Origin: Pedobacter antarcticus
GTDB lineage: Bacteria; Bacteroidota; Bacteroidia; Sphingobacteriales; Sphingobacteriaceae
Length of the DNA: 64,000 nt
Direction of reading: 5' to 3'
Assembly: GCF_900112985.1 (NCBI RefSeq)
Contig: NZ_FONS01000006.1
Span: 62,001 to 126,000 of the forward strand
Shown here: piece after piece, positions 8,271-19,000 of the stretch
Layout of the letters: every line of letters begins with the position of its first letter
Numbering within the stretch: position 1 is the stretch's first letter
Program-made: the position numbers and the translations under genes
Notes under the pieces: model-generated
The model's database searches: none
Seen by the model: the letters and a program-made list of their open reading frames with translations, nothing else
What the model was told of the DNA's origin: nothing

Positions 8271-11177
8271 TTATCTTTTGAAACCCGGTCCTGGCTGAAC
8301 TGGTAACTGCGCAAGCTTCGCCTGCAATGCATCTGCTTTAGATTTTTGGTTAGCAGCCAAATATTGGGCTTTTAACGGACCATAAGCTTCCAGTAGATAT
8401 GGATTTGCACCTAAGGCATTTTCCCAAGCTGCTACGGCTTCGGCCTTTTTCCCTTGTGACAGCAATATCTGGCCCGCAGTATAATTATAATCTGCCTGAT
8501 TATAGAGATCTATCGCAGGTTTTACAGTGTTTAATTGTTTGAAGGCTTCTTCCTGATGCCCTGTTTCAATTAACAGCCTGGCATACCGAAGTTTGTCATT
8601 CTCACGCACCGGCGTTTTACCGCTCAGAAATGCCTGGATCAATTCGTCTGCGGCAGCTTTATTACCTTGAGCAACCTGGAAAGCTGCGATGCGAAGGGTA
8701 TAGTCCGATCTTCCATTTCCCGAAGCCGCAAGTATACGCTGTGCCTGCTCCAGGGTCTTAACGGCCTCAGCATAGTTTCCGTTAGCCGCCAAAGCGTCGG
8801 CATACAAATTACGGTATTCATAATTCTGCGGTTTCTGCAGAACCAGCTTCTGTAATACCTGAACCTGGTCGGAATAGCCTAATCCAGATTTCAATGCAGC
8901 AGCAAAAGCAACCGCATCATCCCTTCTATCACGCAGATAAGTAGAGACGGTCGCACCGCTTTTGCCATAGGCACCCGCAGCATCGATAGCTTCTGCGATC
9001 ATCCCATTTCTGCGGTACATTTCACGTAGTTGCATATTTACTTTAGCCAGCTCCTGATAATCCTGTTCTAGTTCAAATGATTTTTTCAGATACTTTGCCT
9101 GTTCACGCACAGCGGTCTGCAAATCGAGTTCTTTAGCGACAAAACGCGCAGCATACCACTCGGCATACGCTGCATAAACAGGTGCGTATTTCGCATCAAC
9201 TGCTTCAGCTTTTTTCAACCAGTTTTCTGCCGATTTAAAATCCTTCCGCGTATTATATAATGCCGCATAACTCAAATATGCAGGGAGGTATTTCTGATCA
9301 TAAACCAATGCTGTATCCAGATAGCGCGCAGCAAGTTCTCCGTCTTTTTGTTTAGCTTTCTCACTCAGATTCAAATAAACCTGTGACCAGTTACTAGCCA
9401 TTGCCTGTTTGTCACCAGCGAGGTAAGCTTTTTCCTTTTTAACTAGTTTATCCAGAAATGCATACATATCCGGATCTTTTGTTTTCAGATCGGAAGTGGT
9501 ATTCATAGACTTAAAATCCAGCGGATGTACTTTAACCGGTTCAAAATAGGCCGGATAAGTTTGTGCCAGGTACTCGCTTTCATTATTCTGAGAATAATAA
9601 TCGAGTGTACGTTTCTCTTTCATCGCCTGATAGTACAGGGCCTTAATCTGACGGTTTTCGGCATCTGTAAGCACTCTTCCATGAAACAGGTGAACATATT
9701 CATGCAGAATCACATTTCTTTCCAGAAAAGCACCACGTTCTACATATTCAATTGCGGCAGCACCACTTCCTACTCCCCTGATATCCATCCACTGCCTGTT
9801 ATCAAAGGTTGTCATAAAGCGGAAATAAGGAGAATTCATCGTGATTGCCAAATCGTTGTGTAACGGTGGAATCCGGAACGCATTATCCTGTTTAGACAGG
9901 AAAGGGAAATAAACCACAGCGGTAAACAACTGGTTCCAGGCCATAGCCTTAACCGTTTCACCTGGATAATAGCTGACGTCAGGAAATACCTTAATGAAAT
10001 TCTCCATGTCTGTAATCTTAGTGGTCTGCAACTGATTACTGATCGAGTCATAAACTGCCAGGTAGGGAATCCTTTTGGATTTAATTACAGCCGAAAGTCC
10101 GTTATGAGCCGGACCATAATGTTTCTTACGCATTAAGATATTGCTGAAGATCTTTTGTGCCGAATCCAGACGAGATTTACGGTCCATATCAAAAGCAATA
10201 TAATAAATAGAGGCTCTGCGCATTCCGGGAAGCACTGAAGCAGGATATTGTTTCTCTACTTCCCTGGTAATCGCAATGGCTTTATCCACCTGGTTTTGCC
10301 TTACAGCATCGTCAGATTTATCGAGCGCTTTTCTCACTTCGTCGTCGTCTTTTTCGGCATAATCGGCATAAGTAAGGTTGGTATGCCCGTTACCCCAATG
10401 CCAGTTGGTTTGAAAATGCAGCGGATTTACAGCCAGTGCAAGCTCCCACTGTGCTGCCATTGCATTCAGCTGCGTAGCATCAATTCTCCGCCAGATCGCA
10501 TAGCCATAACTAAAACGGGCATCAGCGTTGTAAGGATCAATTTCAAGAGAACGTTTCAAAGGTGCTTCTGCCAGATCAGGTTGTTGATCCCAGAAATAAA
10601 CGTCTGCCTCCAGTAAATACGCTCCCGCACTTTTGGGGTTCTTTTGCAGGACATCTGTAGCAATTTTTAATGCTTCTTTATAATTTTTCTGCAAGAGCCG
10701 GGTCCGGCCAAGCATTAGGGATAGTTTCTCGGATGGTTGTTTTTTCAGGGCAGCTTCGCAGATCTCAGCTGCTTCTGGTAAACGCCAGGCCTGAATTTCG
10801 AGGAAAGCCTTCAAAAGAATAGCTTTCTCATTGGAAGGTTGTTTTTTCAACACCTCATAAACCAGCTTCTCAGCTTGTTTCAGTTCATTGGTCAGGATCA
10901 GATAATCAGCTTTCAGTAACTGAAAATCTGGAGTCTGGTTACCTTTACCGTTAATGGTTGCTAGTGCCTGGTCCCACATGCCAAGCTGTAATAGCCTGGA
11001 GAGGCTCTCAACCTGATCTTTACCGGGTTGTGTGGCTTTTTTTAAGACTTCCTGCTGAAGCCCGCTGAGTTGTTTTAACGCCAGGCCTGCACTGTCAGGA
11101 CTTAATGTTTGCGCCGAAAGGCCTGCAGCCTGTAAGGCGAACAGACAGGTCAGGTAGAAGTGGTTCTTTTTCATCAT
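8271..11177 (-). CDS. Large TPR protein with embedded HExxH metallopeptidase motif
   Basis: A 968-residue protein with a signal peptide (MMKKNHFYLTCLFALQAAGLSAQ). Residues about 60-265 form tetratricopeptide repeats (for example APLKRSLEIDPYNADARFSY). A central domain near 480-545 has HEYVH at 492-496 (NVILHEYVHLFHGR) and, 37-39 residues on, NNESEYLAQTYPAYF, whose Glu could be the third zinc ligand as in gluzincins. TPRs resume from about 600 to the end. It lacks membrane helices beyond the signal and is probably periplasmic. In this block of peptidases a peptide-degrading or scaffold role is a reasonable guess. The HExxH may be structural only; no named family is recognised over the full length. 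Confidence 0.8.
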   Translation of the reverse strand: MMKKNHFYLTCLFALQAAGLSAQTLSPDSAGLALKQLSGLQQEVLKKATQPGKDQVESLSRLLQLGMWDQALATINGKGNQTPDFQLLKADYLILTNELKQAEKLVYEVLKKQPSNEKAILLKAFLEIQAWRLPEAAEICEAALKKQPSEKLSLMLGRTRLLQKNYKEALKIATDVLQKNPKSAGAYLLEADVYFWDQQPDLAEAPLKRSLEIDPYNADARFSYGYAIWRRIDATQLNAMAAQWELALAVNPLHFQTNWHWGNGHTNLTYADYAEKDDDEVRKALDKSDDAVRQNQVDKAIAITREVEKQYPASVLPGMRRASIYYIAFDMDRKSRLDSAQKIFSNILMRKKHYGPAHNGLSAVIKSKRIPYLAVYDSISNQLQTTKITDMENFIKVFPDVSYYPGETVKAMAWNQLFTAVVYFPFLSKQDNAFRIPPLHNDLAITMNSPYFRFMTTFDNRQWMDIRGVGSGAAAIEYVERGAFLERNVILHEYVHLFHGRVLTDAENRQIKALYYQAMKEKRTLDYYSQNNESEYLAQTYPAYFEPVKVHPLDFKSMNTTSDLKTKDPDMYAFLDKLVKKEKAYLAGDKQAMASNWSQVYLNLSEKAKQKDGELAARYLDTALVYDQKYLPAYLSYAALYNTRKDFKSAENWLKKAEAVDAKYAPVYAAYAEWYAARFVAKELDLQTAVREQAKYLKKSFELEQDYQELAKVNMQLREMYRRNGMIAEAIDAAGAYGKSGATVSTYLRDRRDDAVAFAAALKSGLGYSDQVQVLQKLVLQKPQNYEYRNLYADALAANGNYAEAVKTLEQAQRILAASGNGRSDYTLRIAAFQVAQGNKAAADELIQAFLSGKTPVRENDKLRYARLLIETGHQEEAFKQLNTVKPAIDLYNQADYNYTAGQILLSQGKKAEAVAAWENALGANPYLLEAYGPLKAQYLAANQKSKADALQAKLAQLPVQPGPGFKR

Positions 11178-11199
11178 TTAGGGTTGAGAGATGAATATA

Positions 11200-11236
11200 C
11201 AGCGCAACAGCTTTACGGGATAAAGCTGTTGCGCTG
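11200..11236 (-). other. Intercistronic hairpin between peptidase and TPR genes
   Basis: Perfect 16-bp arms CAGCGCAACAGCTTTA and reverse complement around CGGGA. On the minus strand it is not followed by a T tract, so it fits mRNA stabilisation or partial attenuation better than full termination. Confidence 0.7.
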
Positions 11237-11244
11237 GTCTTATT

Positions 11245-12882
11245 TTATTTTACGGGAGCTGAATTAATCTCCTTCATAACATCGTTGTATAACTTATCTG
11301 CATCTTTTTTCACTTGAATCAAAGAAGGTTTATGTACATATAGCATGTGCCCCGCTTCGTAATAGGTGAAATTTACATTTTTTTTCTGCTCAGGTCTTAA
11401 TCCCATCGTACTGAAAGTATACTCAGCTGCGAAATAAGGTGTAGCCAGATCATAATAACCGCAGAGTACCCACACCTTCAGGTAAGGATTTACAGCCATC
11501 GCTTTTCGCAGTGACTCTGCCACGTTCAAATAGCGATTCTGTACGTTATTATAGTTCCAGGGCTGCACACGTCCGCCAAGGATCTCATAGGGCAGATCAT
11601 TTTTAAATTTCAGTTCTGCACGTACATAATGATTTAACGCTGCACTGTATGGTCCTGAAATCGTTCCGTCATTACTTGGATCGAACTCCGGGGTTACTCC
11701 TACATCATTATAATCACGTCCGGTAAATCTGCTGTCCAGACGTCCTACTGTCAGTCCTTCTTCCCTGCGCAGTTCTTTATCGAATTTATGAATGTCTATA
11801 CGCAGGTTAGTCTGGCGGATATAGTCTTTGGAAAGACCAGTATAACGGCTCAGTTTATTCACTATATTTTCATACTCCGCAGCCGTAAGATCTGAACCTT
11901 TCATTAATGCAGTATGATATTCACCCAGCGCAAATGCCTCGACTTCTTTAAGGGTAGTTTTAAGATCACGCTGTAAATCGGCATCCAGTTTTTTATGGTA
12001 CCAGGCAGTCGCAGCATAAGTTGGCAAAAATAAAGGGAAAGGCAGATCATTGCCGATATCAAACCTTGCAGTCTGCATATTCAGGATAGAACTGATCAAT
12101 ACGACACCGTTCAGATAAAACTTATATTTGCTCTGCAGGTATTCTGATAAGCCTGCAGCACGTGTAGTACCATAACTTTCACCAGCCAGGAATTTTGGAG
12201 AGTGCCAGCGGTCATAACGTGTGGCGTACAGACGAATAGCTTCACCCATACTTTGAATATCCTCATCATAACCATGAAACTGTTTATCATTTTCACCAGT
12301 TACTGCTCTGCTGTATCCGGTAGTTACCGGATCAAGGAACACCATATCGGTTTTATCCAGCCATGAATATTCATTATCGACATAGCTATAGGGCGGAGAA
12401 AGTACGTCACCCTTATCGGACATAAGTACTCTTTTAGGTCCGATGATCCCCATATGCAACCAAACAGATGAAGATCCAGGGCCGCCGTTAAAGGTGTAGG
12501 TCATTGGCCTTACTTTGCGGTCTGTCACGCCATCTTTGGTATAGGCTACAAAAAAGATATTTGCTTTAGGCTTGCCATCTTCAGTTTTTAACTGCAGATA
12601 ACCCGTTGTAGCCGTATAGTTAATTACCTGACCATTAATGGTCACACTGTGTTTAGTACTAATCGGTTCGGGAATATTTGCCGAATTGGAAATAACATAT
12701 CCACCCGGATCTAGCGGCAGCGAAACTGCTGCTGCTGCTTTACTGTCTGCAGCCAGTGGATTTACTGCGGCCGGTGCGGCCTGCCTTCCCTGTCCCGGCT
12801 GTGCCTGTACAGAAAGGACAAAAGCGGCCAGCAGGCCTGTTAAAATGCTGCGTTGTATATATTTTTTATGAAATAACTCCAT
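11245..12882 (-). CDS. S10 family serine carboxypeptidase, copy 2
   Basis: A 545-residue exported alpha/beta-hydrolase peptidase. After a signal ending near VLSVQA comes a low-complexity Ala/Pro segment (residues 30-60). The S10 landmarks are all present: FNGGPGSSS near 131 (oxyanion hole), GESYGTTRA with nucleophile Ser236, the Asp in CGYYDLATPYF near 478 and the His in EAGHMLYVHKP near 513. S10 enzymes remove C-terminal residues from peptides, preferring acidic to neutral pH. It follows its paralogue by 23 bases and clearly derives from a duplication (same motif order and many identical segments such as LAGESYGTTRA and HMGIIGPKR). Role: periplasmic trimming of peptides brought in by the SusC-like receptor (inference). 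Confidence 0.92.
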   Translation of the reverse strand: MELFHKKYIQRSILTGLLAAFVLSVQAQPGQGRQAAPAAVNPLAADSKAAAAVSLPLDPGGYVISNSANIPEPISTKHSVTINGQVINYTATTGYLQLKTEDGKPKANIFFVAYTKDGVTDRKVRPMTYTFNGGPGSSSVWLHMGIIGPKRVLMSDKGDVLSPPYSYVDNEYSWLDKTDMVFLDPVTTGYSRAVTGENDKQFHGYDEDIQSMGEAIRLYATRYDRWHSPKFLAGESYGTTRAAGLSEYLQSKYKFYLNGVVLISSILNMQTARFDIGNDLPFPLFLPTYAATAWYHKKLDADLQRDLKTTLKEVEAFALGEYHTALMKGSDLTAAEYENIVNKLSRYTGLSKDYIRQTNLRIDIHKFDKELRREEGLTVGRLDSRFTGRDYNDVGVTPEFDPSNDGTISGPYSAALNHYVRAELKFKNDLPYEILGGRVQPWNYNNVQNRYLNVAESLRKAMAVNPYLKVWVLCGYYDLATPYFAAEYTFSTMGLRPEQKKNVNFTYYEAGHMLYVHKPSLIQVKKDADKLYNDVMKEINSAPVK

Positions 12883-12905
12883 GTGTATACATTTTTCAAT
12901 TGTGA

Positions 12906-14444
12906 TTATTTAATTTCTGCCAATGTATTCTTATAATACAGGTCGGCATCGGTCTTCATCTGCTGAAGTGACGGCATATGGATATATAGCATATGGCCGG
13001 CTTCGTAATAGGTGAAAGTCACATTCTTAGCCTGCTCCGGTCTTAAACCCATATGGTTCATAACATACCTGGAAGCAAAATATGGCGTTGCAAAATCATA
13101 ATAACCACCTAATACCCAAACTTTCATGGAAGGATTTGTAGACATTGCCTGTCTCAGGTATTCTGCAACGTTCAGGTATTTATTCTGCACATTACTGTAA
13201 TTCCATCGGCCGACTCCTCCGCCTAAAGTATAATAGGTCAGGTCACTGGTAAAATTAAGTTCCTTACCCATATAGCTTAACATACCTGCTGTATACGGGC
13301 CGGAGATTGTACCTGTATTACTTGGATCGTAAGAAGTAGACGAACCGGTATCATTAAAGTCTGTGCCGGTAAAGCGCGAATCTAAACGGCCCACAGTTTT
13401 CCCCTCTTTACGCAAAAGTTCTTTATTGTACTGAGGCAGGTCAATACGAAGATTGGTCTGTCTGATAAAAACTTCTGACAGTCCCGTATAAAAGCTTAGT
13501 TTTTTAACTACTGAGTTATATTCTGCTGTTGTTAATTTATCGCCTTTAACCAATGCTGTTGCATATTCATTAATTGCAAATTCCTCTGCTTCAGCGGTTA
13601 GTGTTTTCAAATCCTTAGCCTGCAATTCTGGGCTCAGTTTTTTGTAATACCATGAAGTAGCCGCATAACTAGGCAGGTATAATGGGTAAGGTAAGTCATT
13701 ACCAATTCCGAAATTGATAGTTTGGAAATTTAAAACTGCGGAGATCAATACAATACCGTTCACGTACATTTTATAGGCACTCTGCAGGTAATTGGACAAC
13801 CCAGATGCACGAGTTGTACCATAGCTTTCACCGGCCAGAAACTTCGGTGATCCCCAGCGTTTGTTCTGTGAGGTATATAACTTGATAAATTCGCCTACAG
13901 ATTCTATGTCTTCCTGATAACCCTGAAATTCTTTTTTATCGACTCCAGGAGCAGCACGGCTATAACCAGTACCTATTGGATCAATGAATACCAGATCACT
14001 GTGATCTAACCAGGAATATTCATTATTGGTATAGGAATAAGGTGGTGTAAGTGCGTCTCCTTTATCGGACATTACAATTCTTTTTGGACCAATTACCCCC
14101 ATATGTAACCAAAGGGATGCAGAACCCGGACCACCATTAAAGGTGTAGGTTACTGGTCTTTTAGTCAGATCGTTCTCATTATCTTTCGTGTAAGCCACAT
14201 AGAATATCCTGCCCCGAAGTTTGCCCTCTTCGGTTCTTAGCAGCATATATCCAGTGGTCGCGGTATAGTTGATTACTTTACCTTTAATCGTTACAGATCC
14301 TTTTGTTTTTACAGTTTCTTCTACTTCAGGCCTGGCACCAAATATTGGCGTAGCGGCAGGGCTTTCTGTAGTAGATTTGGTCTGTGCATATGACAACTGA
14401 ATGCCCAATGCAAGGACTACTAAAAATACTTTTTTAATCAGCAT
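12906..14444 (-). CDS. S10 family serine carboxypeptidase, copy 1
   Basis: I choose ATG at 14444, giving MLIKKVFLVVLALGIQLSYAQ, a clean signal peptide; an in-frame ATG at 14477 would add 11 residues that spoil it. The mature part has FNGGPGSASLW (oxyanion region), LAGESYGTTRASG (nucleophile Ser), GGYYDFATPYF (Asp) and EAGHMLYIHMP (His), so the triad is complete. It lacks the Ala/Pro-rich insert seen in the next gene. First of two tandem S10 genes, it lies 94 bases after the SusD-like gene, a gap that holds a hairpin. The pair may differ in residue preference, allowing fuller digestion of imported peptides (inference). Confidence 0.92.
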   Translation of the reverse strand: MLIKKVFLVVLALGIQLSYAQTKSTTESPAATPIFGARPEVEETVKTKGSVTIKGKVINYTATTGYMLLRTEEGKLRGRIFYVAYTKDNENDLTKRPVTYTFNGGPGSASLWLHMGVIGPKRIVMSDKGDALTPPYSYTNNEYSWLDHSDLVFIDPIGTGYSRAAPGVDKKEFQGYQEDIESVGEFIKLYTSQNKRWGSPKFLAGESYGTTRASGLSNYLQSAYKMYVNGIVLISAVLNFQTINFGIGNDLPYPLYLPSYAATSWYYKKLSPELQAKDLKTLTAEAEEFAINEYATALVKGDKLTTAEYNSVVKKLSFYTGLSEVFIRQTNLRIDLPQYNKELLRKEGKTVGRLDSRFTGTDFNDTGSSTSYDPSNTGTISGPYTAGMLSYMGKELNFTSDLTYYTLGGGVGRWNYSNVQNKYLNVAEYLRQAMSTNPSMKVWVLGGYYDFATPYFASRYVMNHMGLRPEQAKNVTFTYYEAGHMLYIHMPSLQQMKTDADLYYKNTLAEIK

Positions 14445-14472
14445 GTAATTAGTTTTTAAGTTGATGAAAGCA

Positions 14473-14509
14473 ATCATGAGCTATTGCATCCTCTGCTTTA
14501 GCTCATGAT
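14473..14509 (-). other. Intercistronic hairpin after the SusD-like gene
   Basis: Perfect 10-bp arms ATCATGAGCT / AGCTCATGAT with a 17-nt loop, in the gap between the SusD-like and first S10 genes. It may lower expression of the downstream enzymes relative to the receptor pair or protect the 3' end of the susCD transcript. Confidence 0.6.
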
Positions 14510-14538
14510 CGTTCATTTTTTAGGAAATTTAGTTTTGC

Positions 14539-16059
14539 TTATTGACGTGTGTCCCAGAACACGCGATCCAACATATTTTTCCTTGCCGGAATGTTTGGAT
14601 TACTGCTTTCTTCCGATAACGGATAAGGTAATATTCTTGGGATCTGATCGTAAACTGCTACCGAGATGGGTAAAGCTTTAAGGTTTGGATAACCTGTTCT
14701 TCTCCAGTCATTCCAAGGCTCCATCAATACACCAAAGTTCGCTACGAATTTTTCAGTAATTAATTGCTCGAGCTTCTGTGCAGTACTACCTGTTAAAGTA
14801 CCATAAACAGATAAATAGGCTGTGATATCAGCAGCTGAAACTCCAGACTCTTCCATTGAAGATCTGATACCTGCAGCAAAAAACGTCTGTGCATCACCAG
14901 GCGCGTTCAGTGTCAAAGCAGCTTCCGCACGGATAAAATTATATTCTGCAAAAGTTAGCAATCTGGCCGGTGCATTCCCTGACCAGGTAATAGATCCATC
15001 TGTGATCGACCCATCAGAATTCTGAACGATTGTGTTAATCGTTGCATCACCTTTCAGGAAGGTATTTAGCCTTGAGTAAGCAACCGAAGAATTATCTAAA
15101 ACCGTGGCGCCTTTATAAGTAGCCGGTGATGTATTGTATGGAAATCTGACAAAGTAAGAAGGACGACGTGGATCTGATTTCGTATTCATCATATCTACAA
15201 GCGTTTTATTAGGGAAAAATGCATTCCTGAATTGGCCGCCTTCAATACTGTTTATTGGATTCTGTCTACCGGCTTCCGCTAAATAGTTCATTTTAAAACT
15301 ATCTCCGTTAGACGTCATAAAAGTCGCTCCGCTATTCACTAATGCAGCAATCTGACTGCTTGCGAAAGCCGGATCTTTCTGACTGTAGTGTAAATAAATC
15401 CTTAATTTTAGTGTATTCGCAAACTTAATCCATTTAGGTTTCATATCCGCCCATGAACCAGCGTAGATCGTTGTGTTCTGGTTCGGTTCAAAAACTGACG
15501 TCGGTGCATTAATGTCTGCAATACCGGCATCAATTACCTTAATCAGATCTGCATAGATATCCTCATCATTATCAAATTTAGGATACAAATTCTCTGCGAA
15601 TTTAGCTGCTTCAGAATAAGGCACATCGCCCCATCCATCTACAGTAACCTGATAAACATAAGCTTTCAATATCTTGGCTACTCCTGCATAATGCGGGCTT
15701 GCTGAAGCTTCTGCTTTCGGTATAATTTTCCCTATATCGGCTAATAGTGTGGCAAAAATAGAGCTCCACTGATTATTTACATCAGAGTTATTAATATTAT
15801 AGCGTTCGTACTCTTTAAAAGTTTGTGAAGTATTTGTAGTCTGACCGGAAAACTGCTGGATCATCAAACCTGAATACCTGAAAAGGTCACTTCCACCTAG
15901 ATAACCAACATTCACTGTAATAGACGGTAGCAATTGTGCAACCGGTACATCCTGAACATTATTAGGGTCTTCATTTACATCATAGAATTTTTTGCAGGAA
16001 TCGAACAGGCAGCCGAACAATACGAGGCCTGTACATATAATGGTTTTGTTGAGTTTCAT
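14539..16059 (-). CDS. SusD/RagB-like outer membrane lipoprotein
   Basis: A 506-residue protein with lipoprotein signal: a hydrophobic start, then LFDSC with Cys22 as the lipid anchor, then KKFYDVNEDPNN. It resembles the SusD-like_2 group (YDVNEDPNNVQDVP, later RPSYFVRFPYNTSPATYKGA and FAEYNFIRAEAALT, a TPR-like helix region, and EKFVANFGVLMEPWNDWRRTGYP near the end). Such proteins cap the SusC barrel and bind the ligand at the cell surface. SusD-like_2 members are often tied to peptide rather than glycan uptake, which agrees with the peptidase genes downstream. The gap to the SusC-like gene is 32 bases, so the pair is co-transcribed. Confidence 0.92.
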   Translation of the reverse strand: MKLNKTIICTGLVLFGCLFDSCKKFYDVNEDPNNVQDVPVAQLLPSITVNVGYLGGSDLFRYSGLMIQQFSGQTTNTSQTFKEYERYNINNSDVNNQWSSIFATLLADIGKIIPKAEASASPHYAGVAKILKAYVYQVTVDGWGDVPYSEAAKFAENLYPKFDNDEDIYADLIKVIDAGIADINAPTSVFEPNQNTTIYAGSWADMKPKWIKFANTLKLRIYLHYSQKDPAFASSQIAALVNSGATFMTSNGDSFKMNYLAEAGRQNPINSIEGGQFRNAFFPNKTLVDMMNTKSDPRRPSYFVRFPYNTSPATYKGATVLDNSSVAYSRLNTFLKGDATINTIVQNSDGSITDGSITWSGNAPARLLTFAEYNFIRAEAALTLNAPGDAQTFFAAGIRSSMEESGVSAADITAYLSVYGTLTGSTAQKLEQLITEKFVANFGVLMEPWNDWRRTGYPNLKALPISVAVYDQIPRILPYPLSEESSNPNIPARKNMLDRVFWDTRQ

Positions 16060-16091
16060 AATCTTAATTGAAAATTTCTTAAATCAGTGAA

Positions 16092-19000
16092 TTAAAATGT
16101 AGCTCTGATGGTTGCACCAAAAGTTCTTGCTACAGGCTGAATACCAAACTCTAAACCTCTAGCATTACTTACACCCAGTACATTTTGTTCAGGATCAAGA
16201 TGTGGGAAATGAGGTGCGTAAGTCAGCAGGTTACGTCCATAGACAGAAATCTGAAGGCGGCTGATGAATTTAGTTCTTTCCAATAATTTTGACGGCAGGT
16301 TATAGCTGAAAGTTGCTTCTCTAAGTTTCAGGTAGGTCGCGTCAAGCACATAACCTTCCCAGGCTACATATTTACCAGAAAGACCCCAGTAATCCTGAGC
16401 ACTTACATTCGTAGTATTTGGCGTGCCATCTGCGTGAACACCCTCGAACAGATAAGGTTTAGAAACTGTACCGTCTGCATTAAATCTATCAAATTCAGCT
16501 GTTTCTTTAGCTACACCGTTGATACGAAGATCTCCAACTGTCCTGGATAAAATGTCTCCTTTGTATTTGAAATCCAACAGGAATGAGAAGTTGAAATCTT
16601 TGTATGTAAAGGAGTTAGATAAACCAGCAGTGAATTTTGGATTGGGATTTCCAACTTGTCCAACTTGTGCAGTCGCCTGAGGTAAGCCATTTGCTTTGAT
16701 AATCATGCGACCCTGATCATCTCTCAAATACATATTTGAGTAGATCAAACCATATTGCTGACCAGCAACGGCCTGTACGTTAGGTGAGGTAAAACCACCC
16801 AGGGAAATCATACTTACACCCGGAGCCAATTCTTTAACAACTGATCTGAAAGTCGTGAAGTTTAAGGACGCATCCCAAGTGAAGTTAGTCGTTTTAACAG
16901 CCGTACCAGCTAACAAAAACTCCAGACCTTTTGTAGATAATTTACCTGCATTTTTAACCTGTGTAGTAAACCCTGAACTAGGTGGAACCGGAACACCGAA
17001 AATCAGGTTTCTTGAATCACGTTTGTAAACTGAGAAATCCAAAGATAACCTGTTGTTAAAAAAGGCTAATTCTGTACCTAATTCAATCTCTCTTGTAAAC
17101 TCAGGCGTAATAGCGGCGTTACCAGCAGCATTACTATAGGTATACCCTGCTAATCCGTTATAAGGAAAGTTAACTGCCGTTGAACTGAATCCGTCAGAGG
17201 CACCTGCAGTGACATAATAAGTACCTGTCTGATAGGAGTTTGCTGATTTACCAACCTCACCCACATTGGCTCTGATTTTCGCAGAAGTCAGGAAGTTACT
17301 TTTCAATTCCGGGAAAGCTTCTGTTGGTACAAAACTCAAGGCGATAGCCGGATAAAAGATCGATCTGTATTCTTTAACCAAAGTTGATGAAAAATCATTA
17401 CGTGCTTTTAAGTTTAAGTTCAGATAGCTTTTGTAACCAACTGAAACGTCTCCAAATACACCCATTGATCGGATCTGCTCATATCTACCTTCTGCATTAA
17501 AAGTGGTAAAGTTTTTTAAGTTGGAAAAACCGGGAAGTGTAATTGAACGGCCGGTTGCCGCACTATATTTGTAATAGTTTGAAAGAACTTCATTACCTAA
17601 AGTTGCAGATAAATTGAAATCTCCATAGGTTTTATTCGCGGTTAAAGTGAAATAACTGCTTAAATTCCTGGTTAGATCATTAGTTTCAATAATACCACCT
17701 GCACCTGCTGAAGATGTATTTCCATTACTTCTAACGCCTTTATCATCAAATCCAACAAATGAATTAGTATAAACGTCAGCTCCGACTTTTAAATCTGCAG
17801 CTAACCAGCTTGTGAAGTCATATTTCAGATTTAAGTTTCCGTAAAATCTATTCAGCTCTTGTTTCGTAGTAACATGATCAATTGCCCAATAAGGATTTTC
17901 TTCCGAATTTGAATACCAGACCTGATTACCAGCCGCATCAGTTACAGGAAGTCCTGTCACATCATAAGATCTTGGTGCATAAATAGCTCTCCACAATGGG
18001 TTTGCTCCCTGATTACCAGCTTGTGTACGGTTAGATCTGTTGTTAATATAGGAGAAGGAGGTATTAATTTTGAATTTCTCTGTGATTTTACCACCCAGGT
18101 TTACGCTAAATGTATTTTTGTAAAGCTTATTTCCCGGTACCAGTGCATCTTGAGTATTGTTTCCATAAGAAACCCTGTAGTCATACTTCTCATCGGCTCC
18201 TGAGAAATTGATATTATTATCAAATGCAGCTGAGCTTTGCAGAATGTCACGCACATTATTCGGATAAGCCTGCAAAGCAACCTCTTCACCTAAAATATTT
18301 TTGACTTTCTGTCCTGCAATACGAGGTCCCCATGACGTTGCTCTTGCTACCCAATCGTTCGGTTTATCTGCACTGCCATAAATGCCCTGGCTACCCTGCG
18401 CATATTCATTTTGATACTCAGGGAATCTATTGATTACCCCGATTGTTGTATTAGAAGTAAAGGACACCTGGCTACGTCCACCTTTTTTTCCTTTTTTAGT
18501 CGTAATTAAGATAACACCAGAAGCTGCTCTTGATCCATAAAGTACCGTTGCTGCTGCACCTTTTAATACGTTGATGCTTTCGATGTCTTCAGGGTTCACA
18601 TCTGAAGCTCTGCTTGAACTAGCCACACCGGCATTTACTGTATTTGAACCACCACCGTTATCGATTGGTACACCATCAATCACATATAATGGCTGATTAC
18701 TTCTTGCAATACTGGAAAAACCACGGATGGTGACGTTAGAACTGGTGAAACCACCTCCTGAACCAGAAATCTGCACACCGGCAACTTTACCCGCAAGCGC
18801 ATTCGTGATATCCGGAGTTGGAGATTTAGTTAAGCTCTCACCACTGACTTTACTAACACCATAACCAAGTGTTTTCTTGTCCCTGGCAATACCGAATGAA
18901 GTAACGACTACTTCTTCCAGTTTTTTTGAGTCTTCACCCAGAAGGATCTTATAATTTGAATCTCCGGTTACCTTAATCGTTTTATTGGAATATCCAATAA

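Noticed and set aside
9525..10616. Two frames of 112 and 122 codons opposite the TPR gene
   Set aside because: They are shadows of the repeat-rich TPR gene; no motif or independent promoter.
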